Shown here: positions 46,683 to 59,263 of the stretch, one piece after another
Layout: each line of letters opens with the position of its first letter
How positions within the stretch are numbered: position 1 is the first letter of the stretch
NCBI GenBank assembly: GCA_028023455.1
Contig: JAQFVV010012575.1
Coordinates: 616,517-680,516 of the forward strand
Length of the DNA: 64,000 bases
Direction of reading: 5' to 3'
DNA from: Epiperipatus broadwayi
Lineage: Eukaryota; Onychophora; Udeonychophora; Euonychophora; Peripatidae
Notes under the pieces: generated by a model
Databases searched by the model: none
Told to the model about the DNA's origin: nothing
Seen by the model: only the letters and a program-made list of their open reading frames with translations
Made by a program: the position numbers and the translations under genes

Positions 46683-47214
46683 GTTAAATGGAGGTTACCT
46701 TGATAGAAGTTTGAGTGAAATTGTTGATTGTTATCTATATTGGGATTGTCTAAGTGTTGATTAGTTTCTAATGATTATATATATACATATTACACAATTC
46801 ATTTAATATCTCATCTCTTTTCTTTGCATTTGTAATTTTAAACATATAAATTTTCAGACATTTATAATGAAAAGATAGACATGTTATTTTGAAAATTGTT
46901 TTCTTCGTGCTGAACATACACTCTGTACCATGCATACCATAATCATAGCTATATTACATTACTATTATTGGTGGTATTTAATTATACTTGTTTATAGTCA
47001 AATTTATTTTAGTTTGTTGTGTAGTTATGTAAATTTTATTTGAAATCTTTTTGGAGAGTTCATTTCTTCAAGAGGCTTGGACCATAACCAAAGATCAAGT
47101 CACGATAAAAAAAAAAAGATACCAGCATTCCTATCTTGAAGAATGGGCTCTCTAAGAAGATTTCACTAAAATTCACATAATTACACAAAAAATTAAAATG
47201 AATTCTCTAGTTTA
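46683..47214. other. AT-rich DNA with a small inverted repeat
   Basis: AATTTTATTTGAAATCTTTTTGGAGAG near 47033 is inverted as CTCTCTAAGAAGATTTCACT at about 47147 onward, giving an imperfect foldback of about 145 bp. Otherwise nothing. Confidence 0.45.
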
Positions 47215-47530
47215 ATAAATGATTAGTAATAATCATTACATGTTTATCAAAAAGTTGATAACGTAAAAGTTGGGAGTTGAGTAAATTGATGCTTGAAAAT
47301 AAAAATGACACAATTTGCTCTACATAAATGATCTTCATGTAATAAAGATGTATATGAGAGATGATGACCTGGCCCAACTGATGAGTGCTGGTTCAGCATG
47401 AAATGCATCTTGGGGATTATTTGTCTTTTATTGTATCTTTATTTATATGAAATTACTTATGAAATAAAAAAGAATGGAGAAATGTGGAAGTTATCTATCT
47501 ATAAAAAAAATAATGGCAATGTAATATAGC
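47215..47530 (+). mobile_element. Family C hammerhead element
   Basis: Collinear with 62550-62830: AATAAATGATTARTRATAA, TTTATCAAAA, GAGTTGAGTAAATTG-like, TAATAAAGATRTATATGAGAG, the hammerhead, then TGTATCTTTATTTATATGA. AATAAAGAT and ATCTTTATT flank the hammerhead as inverted partners. Non-coding. Confidence 0.65.
47373..47414 (+). ncRNA. Hammerhead ribozyme motif (family C)
   Basis: Stem I CCCAA (47373-47377) with TTGGG (47410-47414), CTGATGA (47378-47384), stem II GTGCTG-GTT-CAGCAT (six pairs counting G-T at the base), GAAA (47400-47403), stem III AT/AT closed by GC, cleavable C47409. The core is complete. Confidence 0.75.
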
Positions 47531-49203
47531 TACAATTATGATACACATTGCACTGAAACCATGATTAGCATGAATAGAAACAATTTTTAAAATAACATAA
47601 TTACTCTTTCTTTATAAACATCTGAACATTTATATATTTAGTATATATATTGTAATGGTAAGATTTGTACATCTACATAACAAAATCCAGAGTATAGGTG
47701 AAACACACTAAAACTGACCAGATCTAGATGGTGAGATCCAGAGTTCGACCAACTCTTCAATCCGTTCACCCATACTCCGTGATTCAATACCCTATGAATG
47801 ACATTTTTTAGGTTACACATGAGTTTCATTTTAATCGTGGGCTGGTATAGCACAGGGTAAAACAAGAGACTCAAGAATTGACATAATAAGCTTGACTAAA
47901 GGGTTAAATAAACTAACAAAATGTTTAAACCAATAATTAATTTTAATATTAACATATATAAAATGATTCACACATTAATATGGAATTGGATGTGAATTAG
48001 TCTATGAGCAATAAAGAGTAAAAACGAGTTTATATTTTAAGAAGTAGTTTAATTAATATAATGAAACAAATAATGAAGTAAAGCACACAATAATTACATT
48101 ACTAGTACGTAAAATATTACACTCACAGGTATTATGCAGTTAATGAGATTAGCAGTTACATATTCTCTCATTTTATATATTTAACAAAATTACCTGTGGT
48201 GATTAGATTTATGTCTATATTTAATATGCCAAGCCCTAGTTAACTTTAGTTTCTAAATCATAAGGAACATATTAGCCAAAGTTATAATGAAACATACAGC
48301 GTTTCTATGGCATCTGTCTATATCTAAGTTTAAAAGTGAGCACATAATCAAGCTCAAAGATACATAGGTTAGCATGTTAACTGAGATTAAGATTCCACCT
48401 AAAGCTGAATACTCATTTAATATGGGTAAGAGAACTTGTTTAACCTAGGTTTACTTATACATGCTATGGCACTTATTAAAATACGAATAAAGATAATTAT
48501 GGTGCACGTGAGTCATTATTCATGGGCTTCAGCATCAAATGCTCAGTGCCCTAGGACTGAACAACTTGCTACAAATATAAGAATATTAAAAGTTCAGGGA
48601 GTTGGATAAGCCTTTAATAAACAACCTTGACCCTCATGTTCCAGTTCTAAAATATTGCTTTACTCAAACTAAATAGATGAGCATGACATCTGCCAGTAAC
48701 TCATCAGAAAACATGCAGCAAGCAGTTAACATACAGTGCATACTTCATAAAAACACACTTGCAACATATACATATATCAATCACAAATATGTTTAACTAA
48801 CTTAGGGTGCCTTAAAAACAGATAGTGTTTATCTATAATATAACCCAGGTCTCAAGACTAGTATATTAATCATACTATATTTAGGGACTAAATAAATTAG
48901 TAACCTAGTTTAAAATACCAGACATGCATCTCTAATATATAATATAATGAGGAGAAAGCATATTTGACTGGCAATTACTAGTAAAACATTATAAATATAC
49001 TTCATTATTATCACTATGGCTAGTTCTCTATGATAGACATAATACATATATATATATATAAAGCTATAATTTATAACTATAACTGAGCAAACTACAATAT
49101 TATCTAGGATATAACTAATTATAACTACATTAAGGAATATAAATCAATCAGTTAAAATAATAATAAGATCTTGAAACAATGAGTTGGGAGTAACAAACTC
49201 AAT
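47531..49203. other. Unique AT-rich DNA
   Basis: At 47640-47880 the minus strand has a less AT-rich patch (GAGTTGGTCGAACTCTGGAT) reminiscent of a tRNA T-arm but without a fold I can complete. The rest, to 49203, shows no recognised repeat. Confidence 0.35.
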
Positions 49204-49539
49204 TACACCTGGGTCTCATTTTATGCAGTAGATAGGTTCCTCAGAAAATGTGCACAAAAGAAATCGCACAAAATAGACTTAACTTACCTTGAAAAATGAA
49301 GGATATGTACTGTAATTTTCAAAAATCACATAAAAGCAAAGCAATAATGTAAAATTACTTTAAAATTCGCATAAAAAAAATAAAAATAAAATATGACTAA
49401 TAAAAAATTTCAAATTTGAAAAAAATTGATACAAGACAAACTTTTTTTTATTAACTACAGTATTTAATTTATTCAAAACAATATATTTTTATGCATAATT
49501 TACAGTATTTTACATTTTTTCATACATGTACAGTATTTT

Positions 49540-49790
49540 AATCATTATCGCTATTTGATGATATGAAAGTTTGTTTGTGAACTTGTAAGACATCAGATTT
49601 GTCACAAGAGGAAATACAACTAGCGCCAACTTCATTTTTTAATTGCTCTTATAGTGAACTCACCCAAACTAAAATGTTTTCCAATCGCTGTTGATCCGTC
49701 CCATTTCGCTAAGCAATCTAAAATTGAAATTTTTGTTTCCAAAGAAATTCATTTTCTTGGGTGTTTTTTCCTCTCCATTAGGGGAAACTA
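49540..49790 (-). pseudogene. Tigger/pogo transposase N-terminal remnant
   Basis: The minus strand reads ISILDCLAKWDGSTAIGKHF then SLGEFTIRAIKK, which fits the CENP-B/Tigger helix-turn-helix (families have ...LDILxRLxKGEGSTAIGRHF-type sequences). After a frameshift GASCISSCDKSDVLQVHKQT follows. No DDE core remains, so the element is non-autonomous. Confidence 0.72.
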
Positions 49791-49848
49791 AAAGTTTGAA
49801 ATAAAAATAAGAACTTAGACTTATGATAACAAAAAGACACCTACTCAC

Positions 49849-50071
49849 CACTGTTGGGCAAAATTAAATTAAAACTAACAATTAAAAATTAAATTCTTAT
49901 TTTTGTCTTTAATTTTCAATTCCGTTTAAAAATCAAATTTCATTGTTTCACATCACATTAATTTCAGAGCACATTATACTTAAATAAGGCTACATAATTT
50001 TTAAATTGTTAATTACAATTAAAAATCAGATTTTAATTTTTAATTGTCAAATTTAATTGTGCCCACCACTG
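49849..50071. mobile_element. hAT-type MITE nested in the Tigger-like element
   Basis: Ends CACTGTTGGGCAAAATTAAA and, inverted, CAGTGGTGGGCACAATTAAA. A 223-bp AT-rich body. Flanks CTACTCAC (49841-49848) and TTACTCAC (50072-50079) form a 7/8 target-site duplication. Confidence 0.82.
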
Positions 50072-50561
50072 TTACTCACCTTTTAAAAATAAACTTACGG
50101 ACACTAAATGATTAACTGATTACATATTCTTTTTTTAAAAGCAAAAATAGAATGTGATTTAAAATGCAAAAACAACAACATGCATAGTATAGGCATCTAT
50201 AATGTTTGAACAAATTTGCATTATAATCTTGTAAAAATTAATGGGTGTATATAAAATGGGGAAATCCTGATTTTAAGTGAATTATGAACTTCTTTATTGC
50301 ATAAAATCTATTACAGTACTATTATAAAGCACTGAAAATATTGAAATTATTAGACGGAAGTTGAACTCCGATAATGCACTATTACTTTAAAAGTGACATG
50401 TGAGTGCGCGAAATTTATAATATTTAAAGTGGAGCTGGACTTCTGATCTAATAATTTTTATCGCATAAAAGAAAACCACATACAAAGATATTAAGAAGAA
50501 ACATAAATTGCATAACTTCAAAATCGCATTAAAAAAATCCGCATAAAACGAGACCCGGGTG

Positions 50562-50962
50562 TAGTTAATATTTATTAAAATGGAGGTAGAAAAGATATCT
50601 TCACAAAGGATAGACTAAAATTATGTACACTCACAGTTTCAAGTTATTTGGCATATTAAAATATATATCTAATAAAAATGAATAAAAATATAAGTTGAAC
50701 TAGAATAAATAGGCATAAATAACCACATTAATTTATAGCTTAAATTAGATTATTATAGTGTGTTACAATTTGAGAAAGATCATTTTAAATTTATGTTTTA
50801 ATTTCAGACAAATTGAGTTTTACATTAATTAGAACTTAGAAAATGGATTTTAAATGTTTATTTATTTTTTAGTTAGCTTTTATAGATACTAATTGAAAGA
50901 TTAACAGTTTATAAACAGAGCTTTGTGGCAATTGGAAATGTTATCGATTTTCTTTGTTGCAG
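50562..50962. other. AT-rich DNA ending in a splice-acceptor-like tract
   Basis: Nothing except the pyrimidine-rich TTTTCTTTGTTGCAG ending at 50962. Confidence 0.4.
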
Positions 50963-51325
50963 CTTCAGGCACACTGGATGGCAATATTAGCATTATTTCT
51001 CCTTGGATGGACAGCTTGGCTTCCACTGGGATCTTCTTACAGCATGCTAATGGCTAGAACACTGTTTATTGCAGCTGTGATGGTCAACTGCAACAGCGTA
51101 TTGAAAGGGGACCATAGGCCACAGGAAAAGCAACAACTCTATGCCCTCTACTCTGCCATGTTAAAGTTAAAATGGGCATGGATTCGGTTTACCATTTTAT
51201 TATTAGCAGAACAATATATATATATTGATTATCAAAAATTGAACTATTTATACAATTTTTATCTTTGGTCATCTGGTTGTTTACAAGATTATAGGCTGCT
51301 GGAAAATCCATTAGCACATCTGTGA
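50963..51325 (+). CDS. Candidate exon, hydrophobic peptide, function unknown
   Basis: Follows a strong acceptor (TTTTCTTTGTTGCAG). One frame stays open for 121 codons to TGA at 51323-51325. Its first 70 codons are much less AT-rich than the surroundings and encode a hydrophobic segment HWMAILALFLLGWTAWLPL, then RTLFIAAVMVNCN and GDHRPQEKQQLYALYSAML. Beyond about 51180 it drifts into AT-rich sequence, so the true exon may end earlier, for instance at AGC/GTATTG near 51098. A second frame (SGTLDGNISIISPWMDSLAS) is open for about 30 codons from the same acceptor and cannot be ruled out. I do not recognise either peptide. Confidence 0.4.
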   Translation, partial: LQAHWMAILALFLLGWTAWLPLGSSYSMLMARTLFIAAVMVNCNSVLKGDHRPQEKQQLYALYSAMLKLKWAWIRFTILLLAEQYIYIDYQKLNYLYNFYLWSSGCLQDYRLLENPLAHL

Positions 51326-54300
51326 GATTTAACATATTTAATATCTAAATTACAACTTTAGTTTTGTTTCAATTTTAAATCTCTATTGGTCTTATTCAAT
51401 ACTGCCAGTTGTGTATACATTATTTACAACTTTACTAATTTTAAGAAAATATTATTGTAAATTGAAGATTTTAAATTTAGACTCACATGTGCAGTGGCTT
51501 AATTAAAATTGTTTACTATTAGTTTAAATCAAATTAAATTCATAATCAGTAGATACTAATTCTTTCGCTATATATGTATGATGGTGGTACCTAGAGTATA
51601 CCTAATATATATGTGACTTAAGAAAAATAAAATATAAAATGGATTAATAATTTAATTTAAATTGCCTTTTAAACTACATGACTTTTAGAAATAAATATAT
51701 ACCTATAATATATATGTCAATCTAATTACAGATTTAATGTTTGCATATATATGTGTGATCATACATAGATAGCTATTTAAAGTTGTTTAAGTAGGTACTC
51801 TGAGAAGGTTTAAATATGGCACAGGTATAGGTATGAGGGAAAAATAGGTGAAATAGGCAAGTGATCAAAATTGAGTTTTAATATATATTGTAATGGTATG
51901 GAAAAGGGGTGAAATGGGGAGATGGAAAAATCATCATCAACCTGACTGAATAATCAAAATCAAAGAACAATGAGTGAATATAAAATGAAAGGAGCATACA
52001 CACATGAAAATCAGCATAGACTATTATAAGTAGTTAGAGCAACTATATTTATAAGTTGCATCACCATCAGTATACATTGGGTACTATTGGATAATGGTAT
52101 AAAAGGAAAGAGATATCATGGTATGATGGAAACACATCATCCCCACTGATCACAAAAATAATGAGGATATATATAAGAAATATGACATCAGCAAGAAATA
52201 ACCGTGTAGTATACTATTATTATTAACAATAAATTATTAATTATTAGTTATTCAGAATTGGACATGAATAATCAAATCATCAATAATAAGCAATCATTCC
52301 TTGTGACTGGATTCAAAAGAGATATAGTATAAAGAGGCTAATTGTCTAGCCACTACCAAACATTGGGAATTATCTACAGAAGTCAACTAAATGTGCATCT
52401 TTAAGTGCCAAAGTTATATATCATAAAAAATAATAACAAATAATGCTGGAATACCTGCTAATCATCATTAATGCTCTGGCCATATGATATTATTAGCGTA
52501 TCAGCCAATTGTAAATTAAGTTTATAATAAAACAAACAAAATGCAGTAAATGGACTTTAAGGTGATAAGCTCTGCACAATACAGTAATCATATGGATGTC
52601 AAAACACAAATATAAATTGCTACATTGCTATAATAAATAGAAAAGACTCTTGCTACAAAATATCCCGGAAATGGAATATGTAACTATCACATTTGTATAA
52701 ATTTACATCACTCCTAATCAATTTCTTATCTATTTACAAAATGGCTATGAATATGAGGGCTCTGACACTTGAAAGCACTTAGCCACTTAATTAAATATAT
52801 ATTAAAATAAAATTAATATATATATATATTTGTGTTTAGCTTTGTGTGTTTGTGTGTGTTAGCACATTTTATATTTTGCATGTTAGAACAATTAACCACA
52901 AAGTTTAAACTGTTTATTACATTGCTATAACTAATCATTATTGCTCTCTAGAGCTAGCTCAATACATAAAATTCTAAGGATTGTGACTGTAAGCAAAAGA
53001 AAGTTAAATATAACAACTTACTCTATTTTACTTTAAACAATAATACTAGGATAATTTTAAAATCCCTAAAATACTATACTATAATGAATTCAAATCACAC
53101 ATAGATGGAGGAATAAAGACATTAAACTACTATTTTTAAAAACAATTATTTAATAAACTAACTGATTACTAATTACAAAAGAATAAAAAATAACTTGATA
53201 ATATGATAATTCAAATTGGTACATTTTAATTAAAAAATGTAATTTCATATACAATGATTAACCAGATGATTTTTATTCATTAAATCAATTAACTTTTACT
53301 TTTATTATGCTATTTCCTTTTTTAATAACTAAACTTGGAAAACAATTTTTAACAATCAGAGTTAAGGAAATTTTAAACTAACTGGAAAAAACCCTTTGTA
53401 TAATTTTGAAGGAAAAATAAAATGAATTAAAAACACATTTCAAAAGAAAATGCTAAATTAATAAAATTATTTAATATGCATTATATATATATTTGCCTAA
53501 ATAAAAATTTTAAATTAGCTAAAACCTTTCTTATAATCATGAAGGTAAAATAATATAAAGAAACAATGTATCTTTCAATGAAACAAAAAATTGCTTTATA
53601 ACATTGTTAATTATTACCAATTATTACTCAATTTAAAACTCATCTATAAATTTAAATATAATGTGCACATTAAAGTACCTTATTACCAAAGATTTAACCA
53701 TACTTAATTTTCATATTAATTACTTCATCTTTTCATTAATTCATCTCCAATTGAAATTTTCCACAAACTTTATACTTCTAATATGCATATTTTTCTACAT
53801 ATGTTATAGTATAAAATTTTAATTCAAAAAGAATTCCATAGATAGCAAGAAAATAAAAAATTCCTCAAAACAATAGAATTTAGCTCAACCCTTACAAGTC
53901 TCTATTGTATTATAACAGGTTTTTAATGTCATGACTTTTATGACATTGTTTAAAGAAATTGGTTCAAATAACCAAAAACATGTTTATTTGTAAATTTATT
54001 ACAATTCTAGATATTTTTTATATAATAATTTATACAATATTCATTAGGAATCAAAAAAATAAATTATTAATAATTTATTTTGAATGGAAATACTTTATTT
54101 TCAAAAACAAAATGTTATATTAGCAGAAAATGCAAATATGCCATAAAGCTATTTAGAAGTTTAGCTTTCCTATGTAGGCAATCTAATTATAATAATGAGT
54201 ATAAAATTATTGTAATTTTGCAGAAAATATTGAACAAATTTAAACTTTTAAAGCATATTTCATTAGATATAAAATAAATAAATAAATATTCATTCTGATT

Positions 54301-56063
54301 TTTTAAAAAAAAGACAAATAATGAAGATTTTGTTGATTTTGTAAAATGAAAATAATCTTTTTAAAAATGATGAACTATAATCTTTTTGTTTTGATTATGA
54401 TCTTATTTTTTTAATATGTATGGAAAGAAAATGTGGTCATTTACAACTTATTTCAGCAGCAGACAAAAATATCTATCAAATAATGTCAAATTTATTATTT
54501 TCTGATAAATAATAATGGTTTAATTTAAAATTCTATGTTGAATGTGAGAACAAAAAAATGATGAAGTGCAAAAAAAAACGCCAGAGAGTTAATTTTCTTT
54601 GGAGTCCTTCTTAGGCAGTTATAAATTTCTTTTTTCCATGTTGTTTTTCTTCTTGTAGGCTTCTTAATTAACACCTACTTGCAAGCTAATGCTCACCATC
54701 AAATTTTTATCTTTTTGCAATAGAATATTTTCAAGGTTAACACACCCAAAGTGAATTTATCCATTGTTTTATAATAATTGTCTAGATCAGCTTAAAACAT
54801 AATGACAAATGCAAATATGCTCTTGGATGGAGACAAGCCAAATTGCAGATTACTTTAGGTCTATTTTTCTTCATTTTAGTGAGTGCAGGTTACATAAAAG
54901 TTAAAGGTGTTTAGATTCTATCTAAACTTAGCACATAGTATTGTTTAATTCAGAAAACATTTTTAAAGCTCAACTCCTTTCTTTCACATTTGAGTAAAAA
55001 ATCACTTCTAATATCCTCTTTAATAGCCAGATCAAGAAAAACAGTTGCTATTGTTCTCCTCAATACCTTAGTCTTGAATACATGTTTACTGCAGGAAACT
55101 GAAGTCTCCTGATTTATTCACACCCATATTACACTTTTTTAAAACAAAATTGTCTGCAAACAATTAGTTTGTCTCCTACATGACCAAATTAAACACTGAC
55201 CAATTGGATCAATTTTTACAAAAGATTTTTGTCTTTCAAAATTTAAATTGCAAAACAAGTCAAAGATAAAAAAAATTAAATTCCAATCTTTAAAAAAAAA
55301 AATTGGTAATACTTTTTTTTTTATCTATGCAAAAAATAACACAATTCATTAATTATACTTGATTTGGTAAACTTTAACTTTTGTTTTGGAGAGGGATAAA
55401 GAAAAAAAAACTAATCAATTAAAACAAAAAGTTAATAAAAATGTTAAAATTCTTTTTTTTTCTTTAAAACCTTAGTTTATTTATCTCTGTAATTATTATC
55501 TTTTAAAGGGTAAAATTAAAACTTTATTATTTATTTTAGTACTTTTTTTACACAAACACACAAATATTTAAAACTGATAAATAATTAAAATTTCTAAAGA
55601 GTGAAAATAAAATAAAGTATATATTTGATTTTATGCTTTTCTATCTCTTTTACAACTCTTAACAAATTATAATATTCATGTTATTTAAAAATCAATGGTT
55701 AGCAACTATCATATCATTTAAAAAACATTAATGTTTGATATTATTAAAAAAACATATGGAAAAATTAAATATTATTTCCCCATTAATTAATATATTTTAA
55801 ATGAAAGAAGTTGGGCACTGTCTACAATATTATTTATATATAACTTAACTGCACAATGCCAGTTGAAAATTCATATACATTAAATCAATATTTCTTAATG
55901 AATAGGTAAAATTTAACAGCAACACATCTGGAAACAATGACAATGTCTGAATAAAGCAGTGTAGGCAACAGATAACCTCTTGCCAACTTTCTCCAAAAGT
56001 GATATATATAATGAAATTCAAGCTAGTTTTTGCAGGATACATGAAACTTAATTAGCTAAAATC
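51326..56063. other. About 4.7 kb of unique AT-rich DNA
   Basis: No transposon family of this window recurs here. A pair of loosely similar segments (51890-52010 and 52090-52200) may be an old duplication. 52850-55800 is very AT-rich. No coding frame is supportable. Confidence 0.4.
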
Positions 56064-56177
56064 TTAAAACAGGCAAAACTTTCCATACAGTAGTGGCAAT
56101 CAGTGCCAACCAGAGTAATCAATGGATGCCAGAAGGCTTGTGCATAAAATCTCTATCTGGTGCCTACTCATTCAATA

Positions 56178-56219
56178 TCCCCAGACTAGTTTCTGGCTTA
56201 TGGCCTTTGTCAGTGAGAA
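56178..56219 (-). ncRNA. Degenerate hammerhead-like motif (family A)
   Basis: The minus-strand core reads CTGACAA, so invariant G8 is lost. Stem I TTCTCA/TGGGGA still pairs with wobbles. GAAA is kept. Confidence 0.55.
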
Positions 56220-56364
56220 GCTTTGGTTCTGAAAGCACTGCACCTAGATCTTAGGATCTAATGCAACTCTCCAGCAACCATATTTTATCTCAGTTAACTA
56301 CAAAACTATGAGAATAAAATTGAAAATAATAATATTTTCAATCTAAGCTCAATAGATCCAAATG

Positions 56365-56406
56365 TCCTCACTGACGAAGGCTATAAGCCAGAAACTAGTC
56401 TGGGGA
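56365..56406 (+). ncRNA. Hammerhead ribozyme-like motif (family A)
   Basis: Stem I TCCTCA (56365-56370) with TGGGGA (56401-56406): six pairs, one G-T. The core CTGACGA (56371-56377) is allowed because position 7 is variable in hammerheads. GAAA, AC/GT stem III and cleavable C56400 follow. Stem II has the family A/A first position, and GGC-TATAA-GCC here is GGCTATAAGCC. Confidence 0.62.
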
Positions 56407-56599
56407 TATTGTATGAGTAGGCACTAGATAGGAATTTTATGCACAAGCCTTCTGGCATCCATTGATTACTCTGGTTGGCACTGAGTGGCACTACTGTTTG
56501 GAGAGTTTTGCCTGTTTTAATAACAGTAATGTGCTAGCATAAGAAATAGTGATCATGTGATGTTTAGTAGTTAAAATATTAATAGATAAAAACAAATAT

Positions 56600-56699
56600 T
56601 TTTCATGTTACATGTGCAAGGCAAGATTAATCAATAATTACTTTTCAAAGCATAAAATGATTATTGATTAATCTTGCTTTGTGTATGTAATGTGAAAGA
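56600..56699. repeat. Foldback repeat, about 40-bp arms
   Basis: GCAAGATTAATCAATAAT (about 56621-56638) is mirrored by ATTATTGATTAATCTTGC at about 56660, with outer CATGTTACATGTGC / GTGTATGTAATGTG. A related downstream block (TTTTGCTTTGTATACATAAC) occurs near 57649. Confidence 0.65.
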
Positions 56700-59008
56700 T
56701 GTTTGTTTATTAGCTATATAAAATAGCTTGAATTTCAAAATAGAAACCAACTTTGCAGCAAATAGATAAAAGATTATCTTTTTATCTATGCTGCTTTACT
56801 CATACTTTGAATTTGTTTCACAATAGCACTAATAAATTTTATTTATTCATTAGTCTTTTAAAATTCTGACACTTTCTATTGTTCCATCTGGTGAGGATTT
56901 TTGAAAATGTTCATACTTAAATTTTTGTATAAAATCTTTATTTTATACTAAAACTCACTCATTAAATTGGATTTGATTTCTTTTTAATCGAATATTATAA
57001 TGAATAATATTCTTTTTTTAATATATATTTCAATACTTATTTGTTAATAAAAATAATGTAAAGTAAATGTCATAAATATGGTTATTGTCAAGACTTTTGC
57101 AGAAAATGAACAAATTATTTTTTACTTTATGTTTAAAATGAATTTGTGATAAATCTATCAAATTCTGCTTTAAAATCTGATATTTATTTTATAATTATTA
57201 AAACATTTGAAAATTTTTAATACTATATTAATTTTGACAGGTGATGATATTAATGATGAGTTTCACATAAAGCATCATCAAAAAGTAAATAACATCTCTT
57301 TTCTTTAGAGAACAATAAGATGATTGATATTTAGCTACTGTCCATAAGATACTGATCTTATTAGATTTTTTTCAATTAAAAAAACCAATAAAAACAGTAT
57401 AGAAAATATGTCCATTTACAAAATCCTATGCTAATATGAGGTATGATAATGATAAAACAGCATTCCAAAGTTATGGACCAATTATGCTTTTTCTTAATGA
57501 AATACCTAACAATTCTAAATAAATATGAATGATTGAGTTAGAAAGTAACAATTTTATTATACTAAAACTTTCAACTAGAATTATGCAATTAATTTGCTGT
57601 ATGGTTTTGGTTGGAGGTTTTTTAAAGTATAAAAAACTTATTGAATAATTTTGCTTTGTATACATAACATGAATTATGTTCGTTTATTAGTTATTAAGAT
57701 CTTAATTAATTTAATTTCACATTTTCTTAGTAAACTAGTCTGAATTTCAATATATATTATTTTAGATTACCTTTCATTTATACTGCTTTATTCAGATTTT
57801 GTGTCTGATTGCTGAATTTTACCTATTAATTAGGAAGAAATGATTTTATTATATACATATATGTGTGTGCATGTGTATATCATTTTAATGGTAATTTACC
57901 ATTGCTTTCTGCCCACTTAATGTATTTTAGCATCTCAATTTTAGTACCTTGCAATATGTATAAAATACAAAGAAATAAATGTAAATATTCCATGTAATAA
58001 TTAGAGAATTATGTTAACAAGCCTGTTTCTAGATAACTATCAATTATTAATAACAGTACTATATGAAACTATAACTAGAAATCTGACATGCTATTGATTG
58101 CACTATGAGGACAAGCTAAATCACATATTTCATCAATCACCAATCTCAAAGATAATATGAAGCATGGTCTCTTTCCTTTCATTACAATTACAATTTTCAT
58201 CATGTTCACTCTTTGGGCCCTGAAATATCATTTTTGTTTTAACTCTACATCCAAGAAATTACAATCCTTGTTTTACAATCAGATATCTAAAATCAAAAAC
58301 AAAGATAAGATGTTTGCTCTCCCTAATATATATTATGCCACATAGAGCCTCATTACTCTTTCCTCTCCTTTGTAATAATATTTTGTTATTAATTGAGAAT
58401 ATCAATAGTCTCATGGTATAGGTATGTTTTGGGAGTGTGTTTCTAATATATAATTCCATTTGAAACTGTTTTCTAAATAACAAGTAAATAATTTATATTG
58501 TAACAGTATACATATGCCATTACGTTAATTTAAAATTAAAATAAAAACTAAAAGCTAAAATTAAAAACTTGTTAAACATATATATATATTCACACAGATG
58601 CAAAACTTTAAAAGTATTTTTTTTAAATAAAAAAAAAGTATTTGAACATACTTTTTATAAAAAAAGGTAAAGATCTAAATATAAAATATTTTTATTAAAA
58701 AGTAACATAAAGCAAAACGATTCCTATGTAATCTCACTAAATGGAAATGATTGTGTTATTAATTATTGAAAAGCAAACTAGCCCTTGGGGCTCTTATATA
58801 AAAAAAATTCAGATGAAAGATATAGATAAGAGAACAGAAAAAAAATTAGATGTCCAATAGAAGCAGCAACCAATGCTCGGACCTTAACGAAAATTTGGAA
58901 CAGGAAACCATGTTCAGTGAATCCGGACAATTTGTATAAAAAGAAAAATATTCAAATTAAGAACAGTTCCAACTTGATTTTTTTGAGAAGGGTCATAAGA
59001 CACACTTG
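56700..59008. other. AT-rich DNA
   Basis: A diverged direct repeat links 56670-56840 with 57640-57830 (TTTGCTTTGTRTAYRTAA, TTTGTTTATTAG, CTGCTTTA). No gene is supported. The 62-residue frame at 58157-58345 has no splice or composition support. Confidence 0.4.
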
Positions 59009-59214
59009 TCACCCTCTCTTGCTTATTTCAAATGAAATGACTGTTGAATTATGAATGCCACTATTGTAGACCTGAATTATATGGGTCCTACAATAAAATA
59101 ATACCAGGAGGGAACCAGCTAAGGCCATCTCTGGAAAAACAGACTGGTTTTCCATGAAAGTATGATCAATAAAGACTTCGCGGGAATTGGCATCAGGAAC
59201 CAGGAACACTTCTA
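59009..59214 (-). CDS. Candidate exon, function unknown
   Basis: On the minus strand an acceptor TTCATATTTTACAG precedes 59214. The frame reads EVFLVPDANSREVFIDHTFM, ENQSVFPEMALAGSLL with G/C-rich third positions (GTG TTC CTG GTT CCT GAT GCC). A donor-like CTG/GTATTA at 59105/59104 would give a 110-nt internal exon. If it is not used, the frame stays open to TGA at 59009-59011. The contrast with flanking AT-rich DNA is marked. Family not recognised. A decayed transposon ORF is the main alternative. Confidence 0.45.
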
Positions 59215-59263
59215 CTGTAAAATATGAACTATAAGATTTAAAGTAATTAAGAACTTTCATCAA

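Larger units (their letters stand above)
49206..50561. mobile_element. pogo/Tigger-like transposon, internally degraded
   Basis: Terminal inverted repeats CACCTGGGTCTCATTTTATG and, reverse complemented at the right, CACCCGGGTCTCGTTTTATG, each flanked by TA as in Tc1/mariner elements. Subterminal ATCGCACAAAAT and GCGATTTTGAAG words resemble Tigger-type ends. A transposase remnant lies at 49540-49790 (-), and a hAT MITE is nested at 49849-50071. About 1.36 kb in all. Confidence 0.8.
56064..56573. mobile_element. Family A long copy with two opposed hammerhead regions
   Basis: Left arm AAAACAGGCAAAACTTTCCA, minus-oriented hammerhead region (56178-56219, core damaged to CTGACAA), an unrelated stretch of about 70 bp, a plus-oriented hammerhead (56365-56406), then the mirrored right arm and the outer block GTGATCATGTGATGTTTAG. 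This is the longest family A copy and shows the head-to-head plan. The duplication is unclear. Confidence 0.75.

Noticed and set aside
47640-47880. tRNA or LTR primer-binding-site-like sequence (GAGTTGGTCGAACTCTGGAT on the minus strand)
   Set aside because: Only a short T-arm-like word; no complete fold, no LTR pair.
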